A DNA stretch of 42,231 nt, taken from positions 1 through 42,231 of the forward strand of contig JADGCN010000017.1 in assembly GCA_015228975.1 (NCBI GenBank), in the 5' to 3' direction. This DNA comes from Magnetococcales bacterium. Its GTDB lineage: Bacteria > Pseudomonadota > Magnetococcia > Magnetococcales > UBA8363. This document shows positions 34,417-42,231 of the stretch, piece after piece (position 1 is the first letter of the stretch; each line of letters begins with the position of its first letter). The notes beneath the pieces were generated by a model that worked only from the letters and a program-made list of their open reading frames with translations, was not told the origin of the DNA and did not search any database. Made by a program: the position numbers and the translations under genes.

Positions 34417-35811
34417 TCAATGGACTCCGCCAAAGGTTTGGGAATGAGCCAAATGATTGGCCAATTGTTCACTGTACCGTACCCGATCCGCAACCGATAC
34501 CCCGCCGATAAAGTTGCCACACAGGTGAAGTCCGGGCTGGGATGCCAAAGATTTTTGCAGGTGTTCCAGTTTTTCCAAATGCCCCAATTCATATTGGGCG
34601 ATGGCCTGCTGGTAACGGGTGATGTGTACGAACGGGGGGGGGGACGGGACACCCAGGGTATGTTCCAGTCGTTCCATGGCGATTGCGATGAGTTCGTCCT
34701 CCCGATAGGCCACCACCGTGGGATGCCTGGTCCCTCCGAGAAATGTCGTCAGGATAACGTGATCCTCCCCGGCCCGACCGGGAAAAATGCTGGAGGAGAA
34801 CAAACATCCCAACAGTTCCGATTTTTCTTTGGCTGGTATCAGAAATCCGAAGCCATCCAAGGGGTGGTTGACCTGTTTTCGAGCGAATCCCAGCGCCATG
34901 GAGACGACCGGGGCATGACGGATGCTCGCCAGGGTGTCGGCGCTTCCAGTGGACAACGGTCGAACCAGGCGTGCGGCTTCATCAGCGGCAATGGCCAGGA
35001 TCAACCAATCGCCACTTTTTTGCACGCCACCCTTTCCCGTAACACACCAACCTCCGGCGTGCAGGGGTTCGATCGTTTCAACAGATACCCCGGTCATGAT
35101 TTCAACCTGGTCCGATGCGGGTTGGCTGCAATGATTGCGCAATGCTTTGACCAGATCTTCCATGCCGCCGGCGAAGGAAATGAGGCGTCCCTTGGGCATG
35201 CCATTGATGCGTCCCTGTTTTCGCAGGGCGATGGCTCCCCGGATTAACGAACCGTATTGATGCTCCAAGGCATAAATTTTAGGAATGGCGGCGCGAACGG
35301 AAAGGCGTTCGGGATCGCCCGCATAGACACCGGAAATAAAAGGGTCAATGGCCCAATCCAGGAATTCGGGTCCCAGCCTGCGGCGGACGAATTGACTGAC
35401 AGATTCCTCTTGGGTTGCCCTGGAGCGAAAAGGTTCCAGCAACACCCTGAGTTTGGCGGTTGCGGAAAATAGCGGTGTCTGCAAAAAGGCCAAAGGGGAG
35501 AGCGGTAACGGTTGCAGACGGCCCGATTTTTGGACGTAGCGCCGGGTTGCCGATTTTGCGGCGATCTGGGGGTGCAGCCCCAGTCCGTCCATGAGTCGTC
35601 CCAGGGCATCCGTTGCGTCACCCGGTTTTTGCAAAGTGGAATTGGGACCGTGTTCCACGAGAAATCCTTGCGGGTGGGAGGTACGGATGACGCCACCCGT
35701 CCGATCCGTTTTTTCCAGGAGGGTGACGCGAATGCCCCGTTGTTTGAGGAAAAAGGCCAACGAAAGCCCGGAGATGCCCCCACCGATGATGATAGCGCGT
35801 GTGCCTGTCAT
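34417..35811 (-). CDS. hemY: Protoporphyrinogen oxidase, FAD-dependent (HemY/HemG type, 464 aa)
   Basis: Oxidises protoporphyrinogen IX to protoporphyrin IX, normally using oxygen. The FAD-binding N-terminus is IIIGGGISGLSLAFFLKQRG (7-26), followed by LEKTDRTGGVIRTSH. GGMEDLVKAL and AGGWCVTG stretches and a C-terminal HLCGNFIGGVSVADRV (FAD-binding end) fit PPOX. It overlaps hemN (ATGA, 35808-35811) and is 3 bases before dnaQ. Confidence 0.93.
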   Translation of the reverse strand: MTGTRAIIIGGGISGLSLAFFLKQRGIRVTLLEKTDRTGGVIRTSHPQGFLVEHGPNSTLQKPGDATDALGRLMDGLGLHPQIAAKSATRRYVQKSGRLQPLPLSPLAFLQTPLFSATAKLRVLLEPFRSRATQEESVSQFVRRRLGPEFLDWAIDPFISGVYAGDPERLSVRAAIPKIYALEHQYGSLIRGAIALRKQGRINGMPKGRLISFAGGMEDLVKALRNHCSQPASDQVEIMTGVSVETIEPLHAGGWCVTGKGGVQKSGDWLILAIAADEAARLVRPLSTGSADTLASIRHAPVVSMALGFARKQVNHPLDGFGFLIPAKEKSELLGCLFSSSIFPGRAGEDHVILTTFLGGTRHPTVVAYREDELIAIAMERLEHTLGVPSPPPFVHITRYQQAIAQYELGHLEKLEHLQKSLASQPGLHLCGNFIGGVSVADRVRYSEQLANHLAHSQTFGGVH

Positions 35812-37220
35812 AAGGTTTTGGAAAAACTTTTTTTGGTCGTGTTGCTGGTCAGATAGCGGTCAAAGATCATGCAAATGTTACGAATCATGAGTTTGCCAAC
35901 CGGTGTCACCGAAATGGAGCGATGACCCATGTCAATCAGGCCATCGGCGGCCAATGGTTGCAACGCCAACAATTCATTGTTGAAATACTCCTCGAAGTCA
36001 ATGGCGAAGAGTGTTGCGATTTCTGCAAAATCCAGGGCGAACCGGCAGATCAATCGAGTGATGACGGCATGACGGATTTGGTCATCACGATTGCGCCGCA
36101 GTCCGCGAAAGATGGGGGAACGCCCCTGGAGTATGGCGTCACGGTAGGATTCCAGGGTTTTTTGATTCTGAGTGAACACTTCGCCCACCTGACTGATGGA
36201 AGAAACCCCCAGGCCGAACAGATCGCATTGGGCATGGGTGGTATAGCCTTGAAAATTGCGATGCAGTGTCCCCTCCGCCTGGGCGATGGCCAGTTCGTTA
36301 TCGGGTTTGGCGAAGTGATCCATGCCAATGTAGACGTAGCCCCGTTGCAACAGCAGGCGAATCGTCGCTTCCATGATGGCCAGTTTTTCCGCCGCTGATG
36401 GCAAGTCTTCGGCATGAATGCGTCGTTGCGGGGTAAAAAAGTGGGGCAAATGGGCGTAGTTGAAAATCGCCAAACGGTCGGGATCGAGCGTGTCGAGGAC
36501 TTCGATCAGGCTGTTGCCAAACGATTCCCGGGTCTGGAGTGGCAGACCGTAGATCAAGTCCAGATTGATGGAGTGAAAACCAGCGGTACGCGCCTCTTCG
36601 ACGACTTGCCGGTTCAGGTCCATGGGTTGGATGCGGTTGACTGCTTTTTGCACCTGGGGATTGGTATCCTGAACGCCGAAAGAGATGCGATTGAATCCCA
36701 TGCTACCCAGACGGGTGATTGACCCCGGGGGTGCTTCCCTGGGGTCGATTTCGATGCCATATTCCCCGGAACCATCCTCCATAACGAAGAAACATTGCCT
36801 GAGTTTGGTAAACAGGGCTTCCAATTGTTCCAGGGAGAGGAATGTTGGCGTTCCACCTCCCAAATGAATTTGTTTGACCGGTCGCGCCCGCGTAACCGAC
36901 CGACCGACCGCTTCTATTTCCTGGAACAGCAATTCAAGATAAATGGCTGCCTGATTGCGATCTTTGGTGACCAGTTTATTGCAGGCACAATAAAAACAGA
37001 CGGTGTCACAAAAAGGGACGTGCAGGTAGAGGGATACGGGTCGCTGGGGGGATTCTGCGCGAATTGCCACCACTTCGCGTTCCATTTCATCTGAGGAAAA
37101 GGGTTCGCAAAAATTGGGGGCCGTGGGATAGGAAGTATACCGGGGGCCCGATACATCGTATTTGGCAATCAATTCCCGGTTGACGGCAACAGAGGGGGAT
37201 GGGGTAGTGAGGTTGGTCAC
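35808..37220 (-). CDS. hemN: Oxygen-independent coproporphyrinogen III oxidase HemN (470 aa)
   Basis: Radical SAM enzyme that decarboxylates coproporphyrinogen III without oxygen. The cluster motif is C71-x3-C75-x2-C78-x-C80 (HVPFCDTVCFYCAC), the authentic HemN form. The N-terminus has VNRELIAKYDVSGPRYTSYP. GGGTPTFLSLEQLEALF and SFGVQDTNPQVQKAVNRIQP are typical. The start is GTG at 37220 and has no strong ribosome site. It leads a hemN-hemY-dnaQ operon; the mix of anaerobic and oxygen-type steps suggests microaerobic growth. Confidence 0.96.
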   Translation of the reverse strand: MTNLTTPSPSVAVNRELIAKYDVSGPRYTSYPTAPNFCEPFSSDEMEREVVAIRAESPQRPVSLYLHVPFCDTVCFYCACNKLVTKDRNQAAIYLELLFQEIEAVGRSVTRARPVKQIHLGGGTPTFLSLEQLEALFTKLRQCFFVMEDGSGEYGIEIDPREAPPGSITRLGSMGFNRISFGVQDTNPQVQKAVNRIQPMDLNRQVVEEARTAGFHSINLDLIYGLPLQTRESFGNSLIEVLDTLDPDRLAIFNYAHLPHFFTPQRRIHAEDLPSAAEKLAIMEATIRLLLQRGYVYIGMDHFAKPDNELAIAQAEGTLHRNFQGYTTHAQCDLFGLGVSSISQVGEVFTQNQKTLESYRDAILQGRSPIFRGLRRNRDDQIRHAVITRLICRFALDFAEIATLFAIDFEEYFNNELLALQPLAADGLIDMGHRSISVTPVGKLMIRNICMIFDRYLTSNTTKKSFSKTL

Positions 37221-37491
37221 GGTTACGGCTCGTTTTTCAATAGGGGTGTTGGAGGTGTTGCGCGTTACAAGATATACCGGGCGATCCTCTTTATGGTGGT
37301 CTTCCGTCAGTGGGGCAGGTGCCCTATTTCCACATTTCTTGATCGCAATAGTGCAACTTGGTGGTTTTCATTCCGTGAATATGTTATTGAAACGTGGCAT
37401 AGTAAACTGTAGCCCGGTCAAACTTGGCGAGGATGGTGACCGTGGTGAAGTGGTTTCGTCAAGTCCAAATTCCTTGTTGCATGGTTAAACA

Positions 37492-38661
37492 ATGAAAACC
37501 TCATCCAGTCGCGAACAACAGCTATTCCTGATCACGGGCGGTGCGATACTTTTTCTGATCCTTGCCGTGGTTGTTTTCAACATGATCAGCACCCCCAGCC
37601 CTGTTTCCGAAGTGGCGACCCCCCCGGCCTCCAAGGTTCAGTCGGCTGAAAACAAGGTTGCGGAAGTCGCCAAGGGATCCAATGATGCCTGGAAAATCAA
37701 CCTGGGACAAACCAAGGATGCGCCGCCTGTCGCTCAGGATCCGGCCAATACGGTCCTTCTGGCTCCCAAAGAGGTTGTACCCCCGGTAACGGAGTCCGCC
37801 GAGAGTGGTGCGGACCCCCTCGGCAAGGCCCGGCAAATGTTGGAATCGGCCCCTGGTGGTGCCAAAGCCGGGCAAGGCAATGCTGCGAAATCACATGCCG
37901 CAAGTCCCAATTCCGGATCTGCTGCTGCGGGGAATTCCACGGTGTGGAATCGCGACCCGGGCACGCTGGAATCGGCGCGTAAAGAGATGGAAGCGGCGTC
38001 CACACCCGAGCAATCGGCGCATTCCCCGACGGCAAAATCGGTGGCCAAGCAATCTCCGCCGCTTGTGAAAGCGGCCAAGGTCCCCGAGAAAATGGATCGA
38101 GCTGAAAAACCAGAGAAAATGGAAAAGCCTGAGAAAACGGAAAAGCCGGAGAAAATAGAAAAGCCGGAAAGAACAGCGACCCCCCCGGAGCCGCCAAAAC
38201 CTGTTCAAGTTGTCAAACCTGTCCTGGCACCAAAGCCCGTACAGCCCGCCAAACCAGTCCAGGCGGCCAAAGCCGATTATTCCGAGGCTTTGACGCAGGT
38301 GATCGCCAAACAATATGATACGAAGGCGGCCGATGACGATGAAGAAGAGAGCGCCCCGGCTCCGGCGGTCAAGAAAGCGGCACCTGCCAAGCCGGCTGCG
38401 GCAAGCGCTTCCGGGTCGAGCTACCAAATTCAGATTGGTTCTTTTGCAACCGCCGATAAGGCCCAGGCCTTGGTTGATCGCATTGCTGCGGTGACTTATC
38501 AAGGGCGGCGTATTCCGGTGAATCAGTCCAATGCCACCGTCAATGGCAAGACCTATTTTCGCGTGCGCGCCGGTCCGTTTTCCAGTCGTGACAGTGCGCA
38601 GGCGGCGTTACAAGCCCTCAGCCAAAAGGGTGTGAGCGGATCCATTGTTGGTCAGGATTGA
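37492..38661 (+). CDS. SPOR-domain membrane protein (389 aa)
   Basis: SPOR domains bind denuded glycan at the division septum. The protein has an N-terminal transmembrane helix (about 12-31, LFLITGGAILFLILAVVVFNM), a long Pro/Lys/Ala-rich linker, and a C-terminal SPOR domain (about 308-388, YQIQIGSFATADKAQALVDR and YFRVRAGPFSSRDSAQAALQ). The linker has charged six-residue repeats (EKMEKP, EKTEKP, EKIEKP). It is divergent from hemN and probably has its own promoter in the 271 bases between them. Confidence 0.9.
   Translation: MKTSSSREQQLFLITGGAILFLILAVVVFNMISTPSPVSEVATPPASKVQSAENKVAEVAKGSNDAWKINLGQTKDAPPVAQDPANTVLLAPKEVVPPVTESAESGADPLGKARQMLESAPGGAKAGQGNAAKSHAASPNSGSAAAGNSTVWNRDPGTLESARKEMEAASTPEQSAHSPTAKSVAKQSPPLVKAAKVPEKMDRAEKPEKMEKPEKTEKPEKIEKPERTATPPEPPKPVQVVKPVLAPKPVQPAKPVQAAKADYSEALTQVIAKQYDTKAADDDEEESAPAPAVKKAAPAKPAAASASGSSYQIQIGSFATADKAQALVDRIAAVTYQGRRIPVNQSNATVNGKTYFRVRAGPFSSRDSAQAALQALSQKGVSGSIVGQD
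38104..38169 (+). repeat. 18-bp in-frame repeats in the SPOR protein linker
   Basis: About three and a half copies of a unit coding for EK-x-EKP follow each other; this is a probable site of slippage. Confidence 0.7.
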
Positions 38662-38735
38662 GTCTGAAGCAGTATTTAAGTTGGCTTTTCGTCATGCCCC
38701 TATGGCTGCTTTTCTGCATTCACTGGACGTGATTA

Positions 38736-41356
38736 ATGAGCGAACAACAAATAGAACAAGAATTAATCAAGAAATTGGGGGATCTCAAGTACAGCTACCG
38801 CAAGGATATCCACGACCGCGCCACGCTGGAGACCAACTTCCGCATCAAGTTTGAGGCGCTCAACCGTGTGCATCTGACGGATGCCGAGTTTGCAAGGCTG
38901 TTGGAGCAAATCGTTACTCCCGATGTTTTTGCCGCCGCCCAACGTCTGCGCGAACACAACACCATGGAACGGGATGATGGCACGCCGTTGCACTACACCC
39001 TGGTCAACATCAAGGAGTGGTGTAAAAACAGCTTCGAGGTGATCAACCAGCTCCACATCAATACCGACAACAGTTTTCACCGTTATGACGTGATTTTGTT
39101 GATCAACGGCGTGCCGGTGGTGCAGATCGAGCTGAAAACCTTGGCCATTAGCCCGCACCGGGCCATGCAACAGATCGTTGATTACAAGAATGACCCTGGC
39201 AATGGCTACAGTAGGACGCTCTTGTGCTTCATGCAACTCTTCATTGTCAGCAATCTGAGCGATACTTGGTACTTTGCCAACAACAACAAAAGCCACTTCA
39301 GTTTTAACGCCGACGAACATTTTTTGCCGATCTACCGGTTCGCCGATAAGGACAATAAAAAAATTGCCCATCTGCACAGCTTTGCCGAAAAATTCCTGGC
39401 CAAATGCACACTGGGCGAAATGATCAGTCGCACCATGGTTCTGGTGGCCAGCGAGAAAAAGCTGATGATGATGCGCCCGTACCAGATCTATGCCGTCAAG
39501 GCCATCGTCGATTGTATTCAGCAAAACTGTGGCAATGGCTACATCTGGCACACCACTGGTAGCGGCAAAACGCTCACTTCTTTCAAAGTCTCGACCCTGC
39601 TCAAGGACAATCACCTGTTCAAGGACACAGATATTGTAAAATGCCTGTTCGTCGTGGACCGTAAAGATCTTGACCGGCAGACGCGGGAAGAATTCAATAA
39701 GTTCCAGCAAGGCTGTGTTGAAGAGAACACCAACACCCATGCCATTGATGACCACAACGTCCTGCGCTTTCACATCGACTATTACAAGCCCAAAGGGAAT
39801 AACAGCCCCAAGCCTGGGGAAGGTTTGACCAAGAAGGCCATTGTTGAAGCTATTTTGGAAAAGCACGATGCCGCTACCTTCGAGCGTCGATTTAACGCCA
39901 TACTGGCCACCGCTTCCATCAACGATGCCATCGCCTACCACGATCATTTCAAGACGATTCAAGCGGAAAAACAAGCCAAAGATAGTGACTTCCGACCGTT
40001 ACATATCGCTTGCGTCTTCTCTCCACCCGCATCTGGTAATACGGATGTGCGCCAGTTACAGGAAGACCTGCCGCAGGAAAAGGCTGATAATGAAGAAGCC
40101 CCAGATTTAAAGAAGGTGGCCCTTCAGGCCATTATCGCCGACTACAACGCCCACTATGGTACCAACCATAGCATCAACGAATTCGATCTTTATTATCAGG
40201 ATGTTCAGCAGCGTATCAAAGATCAGCAATACGCCAATCAGGACGTTCCTCGTGCGCAAAAGATTGACGTGGTGATCGTGGTGGATATGCTGCTTACCGG
40301 CTTTGATTCCAAATATCTCAACACACTTTACGTGGACAAAAATCTTAAGTATCACGGTTTGATTCAGGCATTGTCACGCACCAATCGGGTGCTGAACGAT
40401 ACCAAGCCTTACGGTAATATCCTCGACTTTCGTGGACAACAGGAGGCGGTCAACGATGCCATCGCTTTGTTCTCCGGTGAGCAGATGGATCGCGCCCGCG
40501 AGATATGGTTGGTCGACCCCGCTCCTGTTGTGATCAACAAATTGCAAACATCTGTGGAACAATTGAATCAATTGATGCAATCCCAGGGATTGGCCTGTAC
40601 TCTCCAGAAGAGGTTCCCAATCTTAAAGGTGACGAGGCCCGTAGCCAGTTCGTCAAACTGTTTAAGGAGGTGCAGCGCCTTAAAATTCAGCTTGACCAAT
40701 ACACCGATCTGACGTCAGAGGAAACCGCCAGCATTGAAAGGGTGATTCCCCAGGACCAACTGCAAGCCTTTCGAGGTGTCTATCTGGGAATTGCACGGGA
40801 TCTGCGTGGAAAAAACGACAATGGGTCTGACCCGGTGGTACAGCAACTCGATTTTGAATTGGTACTCTTCGCTTCTGCGGTGATTGATTACGACTATATT
40901 ATGGCTCTGATCGCTCGTTATTCTCAGCAGGAACCGGGCAAGCAAAAGATGAGTCGTTCTCAGCTTATTGCTTTAATCCAGTCCGATGCTAAGTTTATTG
41001 ATGAATACGAAGAGATCGCCGCTTATATCAATACATTAAAGGCAGGTGAAGCCTTGAACGAAAAGGAGATTCGTAGGGGGTTTGAGATTTTTAAAAACGA
41101 AAGGAACGAAAGCTTGGTGGCTGCAATGGCTGCAACGTATGGCTTGGAAACCGCTGTGCTGCAATCTTTCATTGACGGCATCATGGAGCGTATGATCTTC
41201 GATGGTGAACGGTTGAATGACTTGTTCGCCCCGCTCGGTTTGTGTTGGAAAGTACGTTCCCAAAAGGAGTTGGCATTGATGAAAGAGCTCATTCCGCTGT
41301 TGCACAAGCTCGCTCAGGGACGGGAGATTTCTGGGTTGCGGGTGTATGAGCAATAA
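38736..41356 (+). pseudogene. hsdR: Type I restriction endonuclease HsdR, degraded (deletion of DEAD-box region and a frameshift)
   Basis: The reading starts at ATG 38736 (MSEQQIEQELIKKLGDLKYS). The N-terminal nuclease has D118 and E132-L-K134 (YDVILLINGVPVVQIELK). Walker A TGSGKT is at residues 274-279. At residue 334 the text jumps from VEENTNT straight to THAIDDHNVLRFHIDYY; intact relatives have roughly 120-130 residues in between, holding the DEAD-box and motif III. Later motifs (VVDMLLTGFDSKYLNTL and QALSRTNRVLN) remain. Near 40600 the frame changes: ACTCTCCA instead of ACTCCA, a CT duplication, ends this frame soon after while the C-terminal part continues in another frame (about 40605-41356, SPEEVPNLKGDEARSQF). 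Restriction should therefore be lost. Confidence 0.85.
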
Positions 41357-41371
41357 ACGGGTGTATCGACG

Positions 41372-42004
41372 GTGAAGCAAGAGAGCAAACGTGAATTGAA
41401 GCCCAGATTGCGGTTTCCTGAGTTTATTAATCATTTGGAATACAAAGGATTGGCCAAATTTTTAAAAGAATATTCCGAAAAATCTCCGACTAATACTGAA
41501 CTACCAATCTATAGCTCGACAAGGTACGGGATAATACCTCAGAAAGATTATTATGATGGTAGAGAGTTAATAAATGATGGGGAGTATGGTGTTGTCCCAG
41601 AGGGTTTCTTTGTGTATCGCCATATGAGCGATGACGGAACCTTCAAATTCAACATCAATAGAACAGGCCAAAGAATAGCTGTAAGTAAAGAGTATCCTAT
41701 TTTCACAACGGCTGATCTATGCTCCGATTTTCTGCTCTATCTATTGAATGATGGAGTTGAATTCTCACGGTTTGCTCTCATGCAAAAGAAAGGGAGTACA
41801 AGAACAAGGCTGTATTTGAACACTCTTTCTTCTTGGATGACCTTTCTGCCATCTTGCCAAGAGCAACAAAAAATCGCCGATTGCCTTTCTTCCCTCGACG
41901 AACTGATCACCGCGCATGCTCAAAAGCTCGTCACGCTCAAGGCCCATAAAAAGGGATTGATGCAGCAGCTTTTCCCTTCAACGGAAGGTGAGATCCAGGT
42001 ATGA
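41372..42004 (+). CDS. hsdS: Half-size type I specificity subunit HsdS (210 aa)
   Basis: Recognises DNA for the type I enzyme. It opens with the usual LKPRLRFPEF start, has a single target-recognition domain (about 30-165), then a coiled-coil/conserved region (QEQQKIADCLSSLDELITAH; KAHKKGLMQQLFP) and ends. Full HsdS has two target domains (about 400 aa), so this is half length. It could result from recombination between the two conserved regions, or it could work as a dimer. The start is GTG 41372, 15 bases after the hsdR stop. The coding is more AT-rich than neighbours. No hsdM is in the window. Its stop overlaps the PIN-domain start as ATGA. Confidence 0.85.
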   Translation: MKQESKRELKPRLRFPEFINHLEYKGLAKFLKEYSEKSPTNTELPIYSSTRYGIIPQKDYYDGRELINDGEYGVVPEGFFVYRHMSDDGTFKFNINRTGQRIAVSKEYPIFTTADLCSDFLLYLLNDGVEFSRFALMQKKGSTRTRLYLNTLSSWMTFLPSCQEQQKIADCLSSLDELITAHAQKLVTLKAHKKGLMQQLFPSTEGEIQV

Positions 42005-42231
42005 GGCTTTATCTTGACAACTGCATGTTTAACCGCCCCTTTGATAACCAGTCCGATATCAGGATATTGCTTGAAACCGAAGCCAAGTTAAAGATACAGG
42101 AAAAAATTCGCCTTGGAACATATGAACTGGTTTGGTCCTATATTCTTGATTACGAGAACAGCAAAAACCCCTTTCGAGAAAGACGGAAACAGATTGGAAA
42201 ATGGAAACGCTATGCCAGTATCAACATGGAG
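42001..42231 (+). CDS. PIN-domain-like protein, 3' end outside the window (77 aa visible)
   Basis: ATG 42001 lies in ATGAGG, overlapping the hsdS stop. The start MRLYLDNCMFNRPFDNQSDI has the PIN-like N-terminal strand with D6; LETEAKLKIQEKIRLGTYEL and SYILDYENSKNPFRERRK follow. Such genes are found near RM and toxin-antitoxin loci and encode probable ribonucleases. No antitoxin is visible upstream. The frame continues to the last base. Confidence 0.75.
   Translation, partial: MRLYLDNCMFNRPFDNQSDIRILLETEAKLKIQEKIRLGTYELVWSYILDYENSKNPFRERRKQIGKWKRYASINME

Noticed and set aside
37340-37360. FNR-like site (TTGATCGCAATAGTG) between hemN and the SPOR gene
   Set aside because: Only the first half matches TTGAT-N4-ATCAA.
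38763-39974. 403-codon minus-strand frame opposite hsdR
   Set aside because: Antisense shadow of the well-recognised HsdR coding frame.
1-42231. tRNA, rRNA genes, CRISPR arrays, insertion sequences
   Set aside because: I looked through the intergenic gaps and found no cloverleaf-like sequence, no regular spaced repeats and no transposase with terminal repeats.

Overview
The window reads as chromosomal DNA of a proteobacterium with sulfur metabolism and a microaerobic or facultative lifestyle. DsrC, DsrM and DsrK are present, heme synthesis combines anaerobic-type HemN with a FAD-type protoporphyrinogen oxidase, and a DUF6489-type small protein and an Rpn-like nuclease remnant occur. This combination fits the Magnetococcales or related alphaproteobacterial magnetotactic lineages best. 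The placement is an inference from gene content, since no rRNA or other taxonomic marker is in the window.

Layout. 1-713: 3' part of a frameshifted Rpn/PD-(D/E)XK-type gene. 840-5505 (+): a large 2-oxoglutarate/Fe(II) oxygenase-like protein and two GT-B glycosyltransferases. 5579-20884 (-): a long co-directional run. In transcription order it holds dsrC, dsrM, dsrK, rph, hemW, a membrane-anchored kinase-like/PEGA/FGE-like fusion, a small membrane protein coupled to mutS, and a BarA-like hybrid histidine kinase. 21277-25077 (+): a [2Fe-2S] thioredoxin-like ferredoxin divergent from dsrC, an NAD-dependent sugar epimerase and an AsmA-family protein. 25259-25990 (-): a coiled-coil/nuclease-fold DUF3782-like protein. 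26208-31513 (-): a compact chain recX, alaS, zinc-ribbon protein, GT-A-like glycosyltransferase and AEC permease. 31868-33683: a 62-residue orphan (+), murG (-) and a DUF6489-like protein (+). 33700-37220 (-): hemN, hemY and dnaQ in a tightly packed operon. 37492-38661 (+): a SPOR-domain envelope protein. 38736-42231 (+): a degraded type I restriction locus (hsdR, half-size hsdS) followed by a PIN-domain gene cut by the window edge.

How the genes work together. DsrC carries sulfur as a trisulfide and DsrMK is its membrane partner; here they stand without dsrJOP or dsrAB, next to a small ferredoxin. HemN, HemY and HemW form a heme theme. MutS, RecX, DnaQ, RNase PH, AlaS and MurG are housekeeping. 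The accessory end (38.7-42.2 kb) is a restriction-modification remnant. Its HsdR has lost the segment that should hold the DEAD-box motifs and also carries a frameshift, so restriction is probably dead while specificity and PIN genes remain open. The most unusual observations are this decayed RM locus with the ATGA-coupled PIN gene, the kinase-like/PEGA/FGE fusion with NFC in place of DFG and a coupled leader ORF, and the minimal dsrC-M-K unit with a long hairpin after dsrC. I did not see a clearly new multi-gene system.
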